Assembly (NCBI RefSeq): GCF_000182925.2
Contig: NC_026507.1
Location: 2,418,001 to 2,482,000, forward strand
Direction of reading: 5' to 3'
Origin: Neurospora crassa OR74A
Taxonomy: Eukaryota > Ascomycota > Sordariomycetes > Sordariales > Sordariaceae
Length of the DNA stretch: 64,000 nt
Each line of letters begins with the position of its first letter. Within the stretch, counting starts at the first letter, position 1. This document shows positions 44,900 through 56,560 of the stretch, one piece after another. A program made the position numbers and the translations under genes. The notes beneath the pieces are model-generated. The model made no database searches and was not told the origin of the DNA. It saw only the letters and a program-made list of their open reading frames with translations.

Positions 44900-47800
44900 T
44901 TCTAGTTAAATAACTCTTAATTTCGGCTAAGTTTCTTATATATATAATTAAATTATTCTAATCTATACCCTTTAGCGTTTTTTCTATTTCCCTTACTCTT
45001 TTAATTTTAATTATTAATTTATACTTTTATAGCTTTCCTAATTATAAGGCCTATTATAGAATCCGTTTAGTATTCGTTTCGAGTTCGTTATAGAATTCTT
45101 TCTTGTTAATTAGCTATATAGAGGCATTCTTACCCTATAGCTAAATTTATTCCGTCTTCCGGTATTCTAAGATAAGGTATTCGAATATCTCCTTCCTTAT
45201 ATTGTACTAGTAGTATAATATTATTACTTCTAGAACTTTTCTCTTAAAAAGAAATGCCCGTAGGCTTATCTTCCTGGTTCTTACCTATATTAGTAGGAAG
45301 CTTATAGCCTTCGATAAATAATATAATATAAGATTTTCGTCTGTATTAGACTATATATAGTACTATAGTATAATTCTATTGAATTATACGTACGCCTCTG
45401 TAGCGCTTAGGTATTTCCTCTTCCTTATTATTTTAATAATTTTTATATACTATTTTACTACCTATTCCCTTTTTATTACTTCTTCTAACTATTTCTCCCT
45501 CTCCCCTAGCGTAGGTTTTCTTACTTCCCTTTATAGTATTGGTATATTTTTAATTAAGGCTTATTATATAGCTTATTTAACTTTTATTCTACTATTAATT
45601 GGCGTTAAGTATAATAATTATTGCACTTTTTAACTCCGGACTTTAATTACTATTTATATTAATATACCCTGTACGAAGGCTATTATTAGGAAGTATATTA
45701 AATATTCTTCGAAGGCCTAAACTTTCTTAGTAAAATAAAGGTTAAAAGGGGGGTAGAAGGTTTTTATTTTGAGGTTAAAAGTTAATACCGCTTTATACGT
45801 ATTAGATACTACTTATAGGCAATTATTCTAAGTTATAGTTAAATTGTGTATTAATTTGCGTAATTCTCCTATTAATTTTATTGGAGTATAATAGGTTAAT
45901 ACATTATAGGCTACTATTATTCGAATTACTTTAATATAGATTTCTTATATACGTACAAAGCTATATCCCTATATTTTTACTATAATCCGTACTAAGGCGA
46001 ATATTTACATCGATATTTTCTTTTTTACTATTTAAAAGTATACTTTATAAGTAAATTTGTAATTGAACTATACGCTTAGGAACCTTGCCGACTCCGTAGG
46101 TATTAATTAATAGTCTTTTAAGTCTATTATCTCCTATTTTAATTAATATATCTATATAAAATAAATAAGTTCCGATTTTATTACTTTAAATTCTATTCCT
46201 CTTTCCGTTATTTATTCGTAGTAGATCTTCTATATAGCTATAAACTTCTTATAGTTCTCCTATATTAATTTCGAGAAGGCGATGATATTAATATTATTAG
46301 TAAAACCCTATTATTATAGTGCTTTTAAGCTTTTTTAATATTTTATATAATATAGTAATAAAGAGGAGGAATAAGATTAGGGAGAGGAAGGATCCTTATA
46401 GTACTCCTGTAATTATATAAAATTCTTTTAACGTTATTCTATTGAAGTAGAAATTATTTATTCTATCCGATAAGAAATTTATAATTTAGTATAAGAATTA
46501 TATTAGTAATCTTTTTTCCTAAAATATATATAGGAGCTACTTATAGTTTATTTAGTCGAATATTCCTTTAAAGTCGAGGAGGAATAGCGATGTAATTGCT
46601 CCTACTTTCTAAGTTGTGTGTACCGTTTCCGTTATTACCTTTATTACGAATTCCGTTGACCTTCCTTTCCAGTTCCTTATTTAGCCCTCGGGTAGAAGCT
46701 TATACTCCTCTATTGCGAACGTGAACCGTTTTATAATTATAGCTTCTAGTACCTTTCCTATATAATTTAGTAGTATAATAGGCTTCTATACGCCTATAGT
46801 TTTTTATTGTACCGCTATTTTACTAGGTTTTTTTAGGATTATTACTTTAGTATATTACTATTACGCTAGAAATAACCCGAATATAAAGCTCCCTATTATT
46901 ATTATAGTTAATGCTTTTGCTAGTTTCTGTCCATATACTTTAAGAAGTTTATTAGAAATTTAATTGCTTTTTAGCGCTTTATTAGGTACTATATACTATA
47001 GCGTTCTTATTATATTATTAGCGCTAACTATATAATTTATTATTAATTAGAACTCCCTTTTTATATATCAGTCCGGTAGGTAGCTTATTAGTATATTAAT
47101 TACTAAGAAGAACCTTTCCGCTAGAACTTCGGCCTTATCTTTATAGCTTTTTAATTTTTTATTATTTCCTTTGTAGTATAGTGTTAGTATTTTAGGTAAT
47201 TCTAATAGTAGGTGGCTACGAATCCTTTCCTATTGTTCTAATACTTATAATTTTTTTGAATCCTTTAATACGTTTTTTATAAATATATACTATTTTTTTA
47301 TTTATACGAATTGTATAGCCTTATTCTATTTCTACTTCGCTTTATTTAATTCCTATTTCCTTATTAGTATCCTTCTTAATTTTTGAATATAAACTATCCT
47401 CTTCGTATATTTAACCGCCTCCTTTATATTTCTATCCTACTAATTTGCCTATTTACTAATACTCCTCTTCTTTCTCGGTACTATTTCGTTTACAATTTTA
47501 ATTAATTAAACTATAAGCCGGTTTACTATTTCCTTTAATTCTTCTACTATTAAAATTATTTATAGGATTATAATATATTTATTAGTAAATTCCTTAACCT
47601 TCCTAATCTTTATAAGTATTTAATTGTATTTTGCGTTAGTTTTTATCGGCTCCTCTACAATTTCGGTATATATAATTACTAATTGCATTTAATAATTGGA
47701 CCCGATTAGCGCTTCGTCTTCTACTATTTAGTATATAGTATATAGTAATTTTATAATTTAAGTGTAATTTATCGTATTATAGAGTTCGCTTCTTATTATA

Positions 47801-48300
47801 TTCCCTAACCTTATTAACTTATTGCGTAGCATCGTTAAAGTTAGTTAATAATTAGCCGCTAGCGTTAGGAGTACTCTATTACCCTAATTCTCTCTCCTAT
47901 AGATATTCTAATTCGGATAATAGAGGTTTATATTGTTTATAATAATATCCCTTCCTTTTAGCCTTAATACAATTTCTTTTATAGGTATCTACTAATTCGC
48001 CTCGGGTTTTAAATTCCAAATCGGCGAATATATTAACTATACCCGTACTTCTTTAATTCCCTTTCTAAATTATATTATTACCCAATTATTTCTCTACTTA
48101 TAGTCTTATTATTCGGTTATAAAGCGTTTATTAAGATATATTATTATACGTCCTTAGTTAGCGCTATTTAACGCTTAATAGTAGGATGTCCTAATATTAA
48201 GTATACCTCCTATAGTTACGCTTCGGCCTAGCTCCTATATTACTATAATATTATATTAGTCTTCTATTTCGAGTACAATCTTTATCCTATTATATAACTT
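44900..48300 (-). pseudogene. LINE B-1 ORF2 remnant (endonuclease-RT)
   Basis: On -: the endonuclease block 'INLYYPNQNIYRREN' at about 47950-47890 (NLHHPxW type) with a following 'NTINYT' (TIDLVF type). RT: 'FAIEEYKLLPEGQ' near 46705, 'LLDFKGIFDQINYKQLLY' near 46580-46530, 'GVLQGSFLSLILF' near 46400, the active site FTNN at 46293-46304 (F-[VT]-DD expected). After RT, 'NTYKAVLTFNLKIKTFYPPFNLYF' near 45750, then 'LFKRKVLEVIILYYQYNIRKEIFEYLILEYR' near 45245-45150, where the C-terminal Cys/His motif should be. Same domain order as LINE A. No RNase H recognised. Confidence 0.83.
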
Positions 48301-51098
48301 TATTATATTCTAATAGAAGATTTTTAAATTTATTAAATTAATAGTCGGGGTTTGGTAGATTTTTAGTGTAATTAAGGATTCGACCTTCGTATAGTATTAA
48401 TTATACTAATAATCCATTGTTACCGCTTTATACGTACCTTCTCGAAGTGGGCTTTAAATAACCGGTATTCCTTCTTATAATTATTATACTTTTTAATAGA
48501 TCGGACTTCTTACTATTAAACTTTTAAATCTTTAAATAAAGCGTTAGGGATATTAATATTACTATTATTTACTTTAGGGTAAACTTATTGGGGGGTAGTA
48601 GGGGCCTTTTAGGTAGTTTCTTAGCGGTTCTAATTCTAATTTAGGGCTAATATTTTATCAATTATAATTGGTATAAATTGTAGGGCGTATTCTCGTAGTC
48701 GTTCTATAAACGTTATTATAGTGTAGCTTTATATAGTTCTTACGAACGGATATTCGTTCGATACTATAGTATATCCTTTGCGGTTGTAAAAGAGGTACTT
48801 TTTAAATTCGGGCTGTTAATTAAAAGGGTAGTTGGCTTCGGATTCTACTATAGTTGTATTCGAGTATTTCTTTTTAATATAATAAGGGTATTGTACTTCC
48901 TTTTTATTAGGGTAGAAGCGGTTTAAGTAACTAAATTCTTAGTAATTGTAGTACTATTAGGGGATTATATCTCTTTCGAAGGGTTTATAGTAAAAGGTAT
49001 TACTTATTTAGAGGAAGGAGTCCTTCGTTAAACGTATTTTATTATTTACTATTAGTATTTCAAATAGTAAAAAGCCTTTTTCGCTTCTATATTTCCTCTA
49101 TTATATTTTTACCCGGATAATATTAATATTATTCTTTTCGGATAAGCCCTTTACTAGTATTTTAGGCTCTAGATTATTAATAAATACTTATAGTACGCTG
49201 TGGACTATTATTAAACTTGTTCTAAAGGTAACTATAGCGTTCTAATAGAAAATATCTATTACTTAAATTTAATTTTTAAAATTCCAGTATTTACCTTCTT
49301 TATTAAATATTACTATATAATCTCCGCTAAAGTGTAATTTCGTTATTACTTTAGTTTTAGCTTTAAGGTATTTTTTATTAATTGTATTAATAGTTTTTAC
49401 AGCTATTTGTCGTTTTTTATCGGCTAATAGGGGTTTCCTATTTAATTTTATTATTAGGTACTATTCGGCCCGGAGGGGAATAATAGTTTAGGTGCCTGTG
49501 TAGGAGCAGGTAGCGTTCTAGGCACCGCCGGCTAGGATAGAAGTTAGATAATAACGAAGGAAAGGAAATACGGAGAATAATAGACTCACTAGTCGCCGAA
49601 ATAAGGTAAATCTTCTTAGCGATAACTTTACGGAAGTTGTTAGGGGAGCTAAGCTTATTGCCGCGCGGGACGGAGGCGAGATCTAGAGTGTGGCAAAGGT
49701 AAGGAATTTTACGAACGATGCTAGTTAAATTAATATAAGGGCCGAAGAGAACGAAGAAGGAAATTGTACCGGTTCGGGGGAGGATAACTATTAAGGAAAT
49801 TGCAAAGGGTACGAATAAGGAACGTAGGCTCTAGAGGTACAATTATAAAGGACGTAGGGCCCGGGGACGTATTAGGGGAAGGACCCTCTACGTTGGAGGT
49901 TAAGTCGATCGGATTAGGGCGATAACGGCCGGAGGAAGCTATTTTATTAAAAGATATAATAGGGAGGAAGGAGAAAAAAGATTAAAAAGGGGCGTTATGT
50001 AAGGGTTTATATAGATGAGGGAAAGGGGTCCTTGCGCTATTATAAATAGAGGTAAATTTATAAGGTAATAGAGTAAATAATAGGGAGGAAGTATTTATAA
50101 ATAGGGTAAGGAGGCGGAAATATAGAGTAATAAATAAGGAGATAGGATAGAGAAGCGGGAAGAAAGTAAAGGAAGGAGTGGTAGGGAGTAAGATAGAAAG
50201 GTAGTGAAGGGAGTAGTACGCCTAGTCTAGTCCTATTCCTATTATCCTTATTATTCTAATATTAAAATAATATAACGGTAGGAGAGACGAGATTAGTTCG
50301 TTGTAGCGGTAGGTGAGAACCGTTATAATTATAAGTAAAGTAGGAGCGGTATAGAGAATTATAACCGAGATAGAATTAGGGGTTTTCATTCGGCGGTGTT
50401 TAATACTGTACGGTTTTCCCCTCTAGAGAATTGGAGAAGGACCCTATACTAATAAGGCGCTATAGTTATAACATAGGAAATAAGACTATTATAGTTTAGG
50501 TGCCTATTAGTACGAAATAGGGTTTTTTGTATTCGTAGGGGGGGCGTTCGGGCCTATAGCGATTGTAGCCTAGGATTTCGAAGGGGGGGACTTCTAAATC
50601 TTTATAATTTTAGCAATTATTTTCTTTAATTTATTAACGTTATTCTAGAATTATTTTGTATTATTATTAGTAGTTTAAGGGCTCTAGCTTCGGACGTATA
50701 AGGTAGCTACTACAATTTTAAAAAGTTTTTTAACCTACGCTGCCCGGGTAGTAAGTGGGCTATCGACGCTAGGAAAGTTTATAGCCTCCTTTATAAACTT
50801 TTTTTGTTCTTCCTAAAATAGGTTTAAAATTTCCGAAGTTTCTACTAGTTCTATACTAGTTTAGGGTATTATTAGTATTATATTGGCTCCGGCTACCCTG
50901 GGTACGTATTGGTTCGATGCTAACCCGCCCTTAATATTTCCGGTCGCCCTAATATTTGCGCTTTTAATACGCAATTAATACGGTATTATAGAGGGGGGTA
51001 ATCGGACGTCCTAAATACGATTTTAATATTAAAAACGATTTTGTCGCTGTCGTCGACTAAGTACCCGTGTTTCAACGTTTTCGCGAGCTTTTTTCTAT
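48301..51098 (-). pseudogene. LINE B-1 5' part with ORF1 region, split by LINE A-4
   Basis: By position this holds the 5' UTR and ORF1 of LINE B on -, cut by LINE A-4 at 49498-50490. I can follow patches of frame but no domain, and I could not fix a start codon or a zinc knuckle. The first bases on - (ATAGAAAAAAGCTCGCGAAA…) keep CpG. Assignment rests on element layout. Confidence 0.45.
49498..50490 (+). mobile_element. LINE A-4, 5'-truncated copy (last 993 bp)
   Basis: Matches the last about 1 kb of LINE A (from the equivalent of about 8030 in copy 1) through the three hairpins to AATAAGACTATT. Flanked by a 15-bp TSD ATAGTTTAGGTGCCT (49483-49497 and 50491-50505). A typical 5'-truncated LINE insertion. 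It retains more CpG and CpA than the long copies. Confidence 0.9.
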
Positions 51099-51109
51099 TT
51101 ACTAATATA
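51099..51109. repeat. LINE B-1 TSD, right
   Basis: TTACTAATATA, identical to 36127-36137. Confidence 0.75.
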
Positions 51110-52540
51110 GAGGGACTATAAATACAATCTTTAATCCTAACATTAGGAATAATATTATTTAAAGTAGCTATAGTTAATTCAATAGTACTAATATAGTAAG
51201 TGTAAATCGAAATTCTATTACCTCCTGTGTGTACGGCGGAATGAGGAAGTAGTTGTATATTTATAAACTATTTAAGGTAATTAAAAATATTATTTATGTA
51301 ATTAGAATTATAAATAACTAAATTACGAATACTATCTAGTTATTGAAATTAATATTGCCTTAGAGCCTATTAGTCTTTAACTAAATCACTATAAGTATAT
51401 TAGAATTAAAATTAATAAAAATAATTAATTAATTAACTACTCTAATTATAATCAATACGCTTAACAGCGTTAGCTAGGGGCTCTAGTAAAAATCTATACT
51501 ACTACCACCTAAGCTAATTAAGCCTATAAATATTCTACCTCCATATGATAGGGTAAAGTTAATAATAGTAGCGGGAGTAGTAACATTAGTAGAGGCATTA
51601 TTAGCGAGGATATTAGTACTAGCGTTAGCTACGTTCTTAGCTATAATCTCTTTCTTAGGCTTCCAAGTATCGGGCGCCTTCTTAGGGAAATAGACCCAAT
51701 AAATATCCACCTCCTTACTAATATAATAGCCGTAAGAGATATACTTTCAAGTAGTATAAATCTTCTTATTACAGCTAGTATCATCAATCCGCTTACTATC
51801 GTCCTTCTTCTTATTAACCGAACTACTATTATTATTATTCTTATTAATTAACTTCTAAATACTAACGTTAATACTAATATAGAATTCAACGTTACTAATA
51901 TTACCAAATTTAACCAAAAAAAAAAAAACCGACATCCAGTTCATTAATTTCCAAAGTAGTTGCCCAATATCTAGCGTCAATAGGGTAAGCACTCTTTATA
52001 GTATTATAAAGGAAAGTAACCTCGAAGTCACCGTCGATTCTAAACTTAGCATCCTTAATATACTTACAGAGCAAAGTATAATAATTAAAAAAGGAAGCTA
52101 TAGTATTAAAGTTAGCGCGCTTAGTAGCTAAATACTCGGCGAGAATTTCGCTACGACCCTCTTTAGTAATATAGATAATACAAAACTAAATAAAATTATA
52201 CGTAACCTTTAGGTTTCTACCGGTTCTATCCCAACCATTAACATTTAAAATAATACTAACATCGGGGTTCTTAAAGGTAGAGATTAGGATCTTATTAGCA
52301 TTAGTATATTTAATCCATTAAGTATTATACTTCTTAGGCTCCGTTGCTTTATTGGGCTCCGGGATTATATTAAAAACGTATTCAACGAATTAAAAATAGT
52401 CTAGCTCGGTTATAAGTCCCTAATACCAGTCGGCGATATTGTAGTCACCGAGGAAGGGAATTAGCGATAAGCTAGTAATCGTTATAAATATAGGAGGGTT
52501 TAATATATTGAGAAGAAGGAAGTTAGTAATCGCTAGACTA
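51110..52540 (-). pseudogene. copia Gag remnant
   Basis: On -, a long frame with few stops. Near 52450-52300: 'DYNIADWYQGLITELDYFQF' and 'PEPNKATEPKKYNTQWIKYTNANKILIS'. Near 52250-52020: 'GWDRTGRN' then 'EGRSEILAEYLATKRANFNTIASFFNYYTLLCKY' and 'DGDFEVTFLYN'. The layout matches copia Gag (W…A…I…LA…Y…F). It is open from 51710 to 51483 (75 codons, 'DIYWVYFPKKAPDTWKPKKE', basic). In the family it forms the particle shell. Better preserved than most of the window. Confidence 0.75.
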
Positions 52541-52853
52541 ACCGTTGATTAATTTAATTGATTTGATAGAATTACTTGAATTGCTTGATTCGATAATGGA
52601 TTTGATAAGTAAACCGATAACTGGTTCGATAGATAAATCGATAACTAATTCGAGGGCGGAGTCGCTAAACAACAAATATTGGCGAGAATCTTCATATAGC
52701 GAAGCTAGTTTATAGGCGAGCGGGCGAATTATTGAGGACGAAGGTTGCGGTTGCTTCTTTTGACCTGGTGTTTTAGCGCTTTGTTGAAGTTGAGGCTGGC
52801 GATGCGCTCATTAAATGCGATTATAAGGAAGGTTAGAGAGAGGGCTTATAACC
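52541..52853 (-). other. copia 5' leader
   Basis: Between Gag and the 5' LTR. It contains repeats of the type TTCGATAGATAAATCGATAA (about 52550-52660). Next to the LTR, on -, GGTTATAAGCCCTC (52853-52840) is the likely primer-binding site, with the LTR ending …CTTACA. The tRNA was not identified. Confidence 0.5.
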
Positions 52854-53017
52854 TGTAAGATTACTAATAAAATCAAGCAGTTGGATATAGTTAATTGAAT
52901 GTACTATAGAGAGAGAGGGAGACTAGCAGAGTCTAGAAGGCTAGATATGGTGCGGTCTAGGCAGGGTATAGAGTGGGGATTAGGCTGTGCCCAGTGAATG
53001 CCAGAGACCCACCAACA
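52854..53017 (-). repeat. copia 5' LTR (right copy)
   Basis: 164 bp, TGTAAGATT…CCAACA on +. Same length as the left LTR, followed by the TSD TAAAT (53018-53022). Confidence 0.88.
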
Positions 53018-53022
53018 TAAAT

Positions 53023-53548
53023 ACTACTCTTTATATTAAGGGGGTATAGTAATACTTAGTTTTATACGTTGCGTTAAGTCAAAGAATATAAAGGTACTAT
53101 ACCTATATTCTCTTTTAGGTATATATTGATTATAGAATGTATTGTAGTATAGTCCTATCCTTCCTATCCTCCTCATCCCTATAGTAATTAAAATCGGTAT
53201 ACTTTAGAATTACTAATTAATTACTATTAAGCTTCTTAATAAAGGCTTAAGTATCTTTATAACTATTTTCATTATTAGAGTATAACGTTTATTGTATATT
53301 ATTAGAATTTTCAAATATAAAATAGAGTTTGGAATAGCGCTAGTAAATAGTAGTATAAATAGAGTAGACTATTAGATTCTATTGGTTAAGTAGATTTATA
53401 ATAGTATTCTATATATTTATATTAGTACCTCGCGTTCGAAAATCAGATACATAGAGAGATCTTAAGAAGGAGGGTACCTTCGATATATATAATTTAACTT
53501 TTTAATAGTCCAATTGTAACTATTACTCTTAAGATTCAATATTATAAT
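53023..53548 (-). pseudogene. TIR-C right-middle segment
   Basis: Resumes TIR-C after the copia. Words such as GTATTGTAGTATAGTCC…CTTCCTATC…CATCCCTAT (53137-53182) match TIR-D 23150-23202. Probably the N-terminal half of the putative transposase on -, too damaged to read. The last five bases, ATAAT (53544-53548), are the gypsy B TSD. Confidence 0.5.
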
Positions 53549-53741
53549 TGTCACGATGCCGACCAAAAGGGGCTTGGAAAGGACGTAATATTGCACAAAG
53601 AGGAGAAGATCGGAAGAGAGCAGCGAAAACTCTACCCTCGGACTATGTACATAAGCCAAGTAGAGGTATAACTAAAGGACGGCTAGGCTTCGGTGCCGGA
53701 ACGCTAAGGGTGCTAAATTATTATTATATAGTACTATAATA
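53549..53741 (-). repeat. gypsy B 3' LTR (left copy)
   Basis: 193 bp, starts TGTCACGATGCCGACC on +. The distal end is RIP-altered (…GTACTATAATA against …GTGCCGTGACA in the other LTR). Next to it inside, on -, TTTTGGGGGCCCGGGTAC (53759-53742) is the probable polypurine tract. Overlapping 63- and 65-codon frames here are by-products. Confidence 0.9.
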
Positions 53742-55420
53742 GTACCCGGGCCCCCAAAATACAATTAACCTCAATTGCAAATAAGATAAGCCCTTGGGGG
53801 CCCTATATTCCCTCGCCGCTATAGCGGTATTATTATTGTAAGGCGCTAAAACGTACTTAGGTTTGTACGCCGCTTACTAGGATTCGTTGCCCTTAGTAAT
53901 AATTATAGTAGTAACACGCCCTTAAAATAGTAGTATATTAGTCCTAATCCGTTCCTAGTAATACGGGGCCCGTATATTATACGTACCTCCTACTTCCTTC
54001 CTCTTCCTTCCTTCTCTTTCCCTCCTCCTCTTCTCTTTCGTTCTTTCTTTACCTTAATAATAACTATATTCTATTACTTCCTTTTTTACTAGCGTACTAT
54101 TACTAAAACCCCTTCGCTTCGCTTTTAAAGAAGTATTACTTTTATATTATTACTATAAATAGAATTAGAACTTTTAAAAGAAAAATCGTATATTACAGTA
54201 CTAAAATAATTAAGGGTTATATTATTACTTAAGAGGCTACTTTAGTAACTCTTATACTTAGACTAGGTTATATACCCTACCTACGTTATTATAATTTTAA
54301 TATTGAGATTAATAGTATTAAACTACTAAAGATTTAGTACCTTCTTCCTTTCGGTAAGAAGAAGAAATATTACTGCTATTGCGTCTTTAAGGATAATTAC
54401 AATTTTATAAATTATTTTATTATATCCTAGTTTTAGCGTATTATTAACGAAATAAGGCTATTATATTAATAACCGGCGATTATTCCAACGCTACTTCCTT
54501 AATTACCTAGGCCGCCTCCTTCTAGGAGAAGGAGGACGGTGAGTTTATTTGGGAGGAGGCGATTCGTATAGCTATCGCCACCGAAACGAAGAAATTGCTT
54601 AAGAATTTTGCTACTATTAAAGAGGATATTCGTAGTAATTGTAATTTAGTTAGTATTAAGAAGGTAATTAAGAAAGTTGTAAGTAATAGGGGGAGTACTA
54701 GTAGAGTATTACTAAGGCTATAATATTAAAATATTAATAATATATTAACGTACCGAAATATAAATCGCTATTAATTTATACTATAATATATTAGTAATTA
54801 CCGGCAATTTATACCCCGCTTACAATACGCTTGCAAGAGAGTATTGTATTTAGGCCGAAAATATAAAGCTTCGCTTACTAGAGGGTAACTTTAACTTTAT
54901 TTAGTAATTAATAATTAAATTCCAATTCCATTCTAGTATTGAGGCGGAAGTTTCTTATGTAGCTTCCGCTATCGAGGACCCTACCCCTGAGGATATAAAG
55001 GAGTTTATTAGTTGGATTATATTTAATTATCCTACTTAGGCTTGAAATTTAACAATCCTATTCTATTTATAGTATTTTACTATATCAATTCCGAAGTAGT
55101 AGTATTATAGAAATAGGAATTTGGGTTTTGGGGTCTTAATTATAGAAATTAGTTAGGGTAATTATATTAAAGTACTTTAATAACAATAATAGAAAGGTAG
55201 TAAAGCTGTAGCGATTTGCTATTAAGTACGCCGAAAATAATATTATCCCTTAATAAAAAATATAATATTTATAAAAAAAAGAAAACTATCAAGAATAATT
55301 ATAAAAAATAATTATAAGGTTCCTTAAGTTAGGGGTAAGGCAACTTTAATTGCGCAACTAAGGGCTCCTTTAATAAATAGTATTACTTTAGAGTTCCTCT
55401 AGCGTTTTAATTCCGTCCTA
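53742..55420. other. Unexplained insert between gypsy B chromodomain and 3' LTR
   Basis: Chromoviruses usually have a short 3' UTR (gypsy A has about 0.2 kb), but here there are roughly 1.6 kb. On + (antisense to gypsy B), about 54480-54800 is unusually coding-like: 'EKEDGEFIWEEAIRIAIATETKKLLKNF' and 'KKVIKKVVSNRGSTSR', in a Pro/Arg-rich setting, with an alternative overlapping frame. It could be an extra antisense ORF of gypsy B, captured sequence, or the remains of another insertion. No TIRs, LTRs or TSDs were found around it. Confidence 0.4.
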
Positions 55421-56227
55421 CTATAATTAGAGGCCGGGCTTCTTTGGGTTTTGATAATAGAAATCTTTAATACTATTAACGTTCGTTTAGAAATTTTTAA
55501 TTGGATACTAATTAGGACGGTATAATTTCGGCTATTTAATCTTATATTTTAAGTTACCGTTTTTATCCTAACAAGAATCTATAATATATTCGAAGTACTA
55601 CTCCTTTTCCCTAGGGTTAATAAAGGAAGTAATTACACTACGGACTCGCTAATCTAAAGTATTATTAAATATATTCTAACTTAAGAGGCCTTCTTAATAA
55701 GGGCGGACGAGGGAGATATAGAAAACCGGAAAAACCTTATACGAAGCGTTTATAGTAATAGCAACAATTCGGGGGTATACCTTTTTAATAGTAAAAGGGC
55801 CCGCCTATTTATTAGAGAGTTTAATAATAAACTTACCCTAATTTTAGTACCTTATATTAATTTAAACTTTATTACCTACTTTATATTTAAATATATCCGA
55901 CCTATATATATCGGTATAGTATTAGTAGCATTTTTAGGCCTCTTTTATAAATAACTAAACTCTAGCGGTAACTCTATTTACCCGCTCCTTAATACTACAT
56001 ATATCTAATAACTCCTAGTACTATACCGGCAATATTAAACCGGCCCTATAATATAGCAATTCGGTACTTATTCTAGGGTGCTATTTATAGTTAGTAAAAA
56101 ACGGAGAGAGGCTAATAATTTTAGAAATATAATTATTAACTATAAATTCCGTTAAAGGCAACTACTATAGCTAATTATCCTAATAATAGGAGTAGAAGGT
56201 ACGGAGGTACTATTTAATATAAATATT
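55421..56227 (-). pseudogene. gypsy B integrase C-terminus and chromodomain remnant
   Basis: On -, continues the integrase directly from LINE B-2: 'YIKQYLRTFYSYYQDN', 'LPLTEFIVNNYISKIISLSPFFTNY', 'ELLDICSIKERVNRVTARV', 'FIKLSNK.AGPFTIKKVYPRIV', 'VFPVFYISLVRPY'. The chromodomain follows: 'YFEYIIDSC.DKNGNLKYKIK.PKLYRPN.YPIKNF' and 'IKDFYYQNPKKPG' (about 55600-55440). These match the order in fungal chromoviruses (EFAYNN…SPFxANYG; HPVFHVSLLRP; EVEEILDSRxxxGxLxYLVKWKG). Several stops; otherwise strikingly complete. Confidence 0.88.
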
Positions 56228-56560
56228 GTTCCGGAAGTAACGACGCTGTACTGCTAGTGCGGTATAGGGAAGGAGACGTTCGAATACTTTGTGCTAGAGT
56301 GCCGGGAGACGGAGCAGACCTGGCTATAGGGCGAGAACGCCTCTACGTAGCCAATTAACGAGGAAGAACTCTATGACGAATTCGAAACAAACGCTAAACG
56401 GATTCTACAATGGGCCCTACGGTTAGGGAGGCTATAAGAGTATAAGTTGGTAATTAGAATTAAAAGAGTAAGGGAAATGGAAGAAGTATTAAGAGGTATA
56501 GATTAGAATAGTTCAATTATATATATAAAAGACCTAGCTGAAACTAGAAATTACCTAATT
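56228..56560 (+). pseudogene. LINE B-2 ORF2 C-terminus
   Basis: Short 3' part of ORF2: 'EVTTLYC*CGIGKETFEYFVLECRETE' carries a C-x-C-x(8-9)-F/H-x4-C motif, as in other Tad-like LINEs (the family has C-x-C-G…E-x-x-x-H-x-x-x-x-C). It is followed by 'EELYDEFETNAKRILQWALRLGRL' and 'YKLVIRIKRVREMEEVLRGID'. LINE A has the same ending ('RILLQVLRLGRLREYYLVVELE' near 7215-7285), showing the two families are related. Confidence 0.8.

Larger units (their letters stand above)
36138..51098 (-). mobile_element. LINE B-1, Tad1-like LINE on -, about 7.0 kb net, split by two LINE A copies
   Basis: 11-bp TSD TTACTAATATA on both sides. Read on -: 5' end at 51098, ORF1 region, endonuclease near 47.9 kb, RT near 46.4 kb, C-terminal Cys-rich block near 45.2 kb, then a 3' UTR running to the (TAA)n tail at 36138-36150. 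LINE A-4 (49498-50490) and LINE A-3 (36181-43108) are inserted in it. Net length after removal is about 7,012 bp. A second, 5'-truncated copy lies at 56228-58381. LINE B is a different family from LINE A but is built alike and shares its 3' end block. Confidence 0.88.
28472..53017 (-). mobile_element. Ty1/copia retrotransposon, about 6.05 kb net, expanded to 24.5 kb by nested insertions
   Basis: Paired 164-bp LTRs at 28472-28635 and 52854-53017 and the 5-bp TSD TAAAT. On -, the order is Gag (52540-51110), integrase (about 36126-34800), RT and RNase H (34160 to 28700). The integrase-before-RT order identifies copia. It is interrupted by LINE B-1 (36138-51098) and a Mutator-like element (30180-33695). 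Subtracting these and one TSD each leaves about 6,050 bp, normal for the family. The ends near the left LTR keep many CpA/TpG sites. Confidence 0.9.

Noticed and set aside
45379-45633. 84-codon hydrophobic + ORF resembling a membrane protein
   Set aside because: It is antisense to LINE B-1 ORF2, between RT and the Cys-rich C-terminus. AT-rich sequence yields hydrophobic frames readily.
53548-53739. 63-codon + ORF (and an overlapping - ORF)
   Set aside because: Coincides with the gypsy B LTR. The equivalent frame in the other LTR is broken and has no family match.
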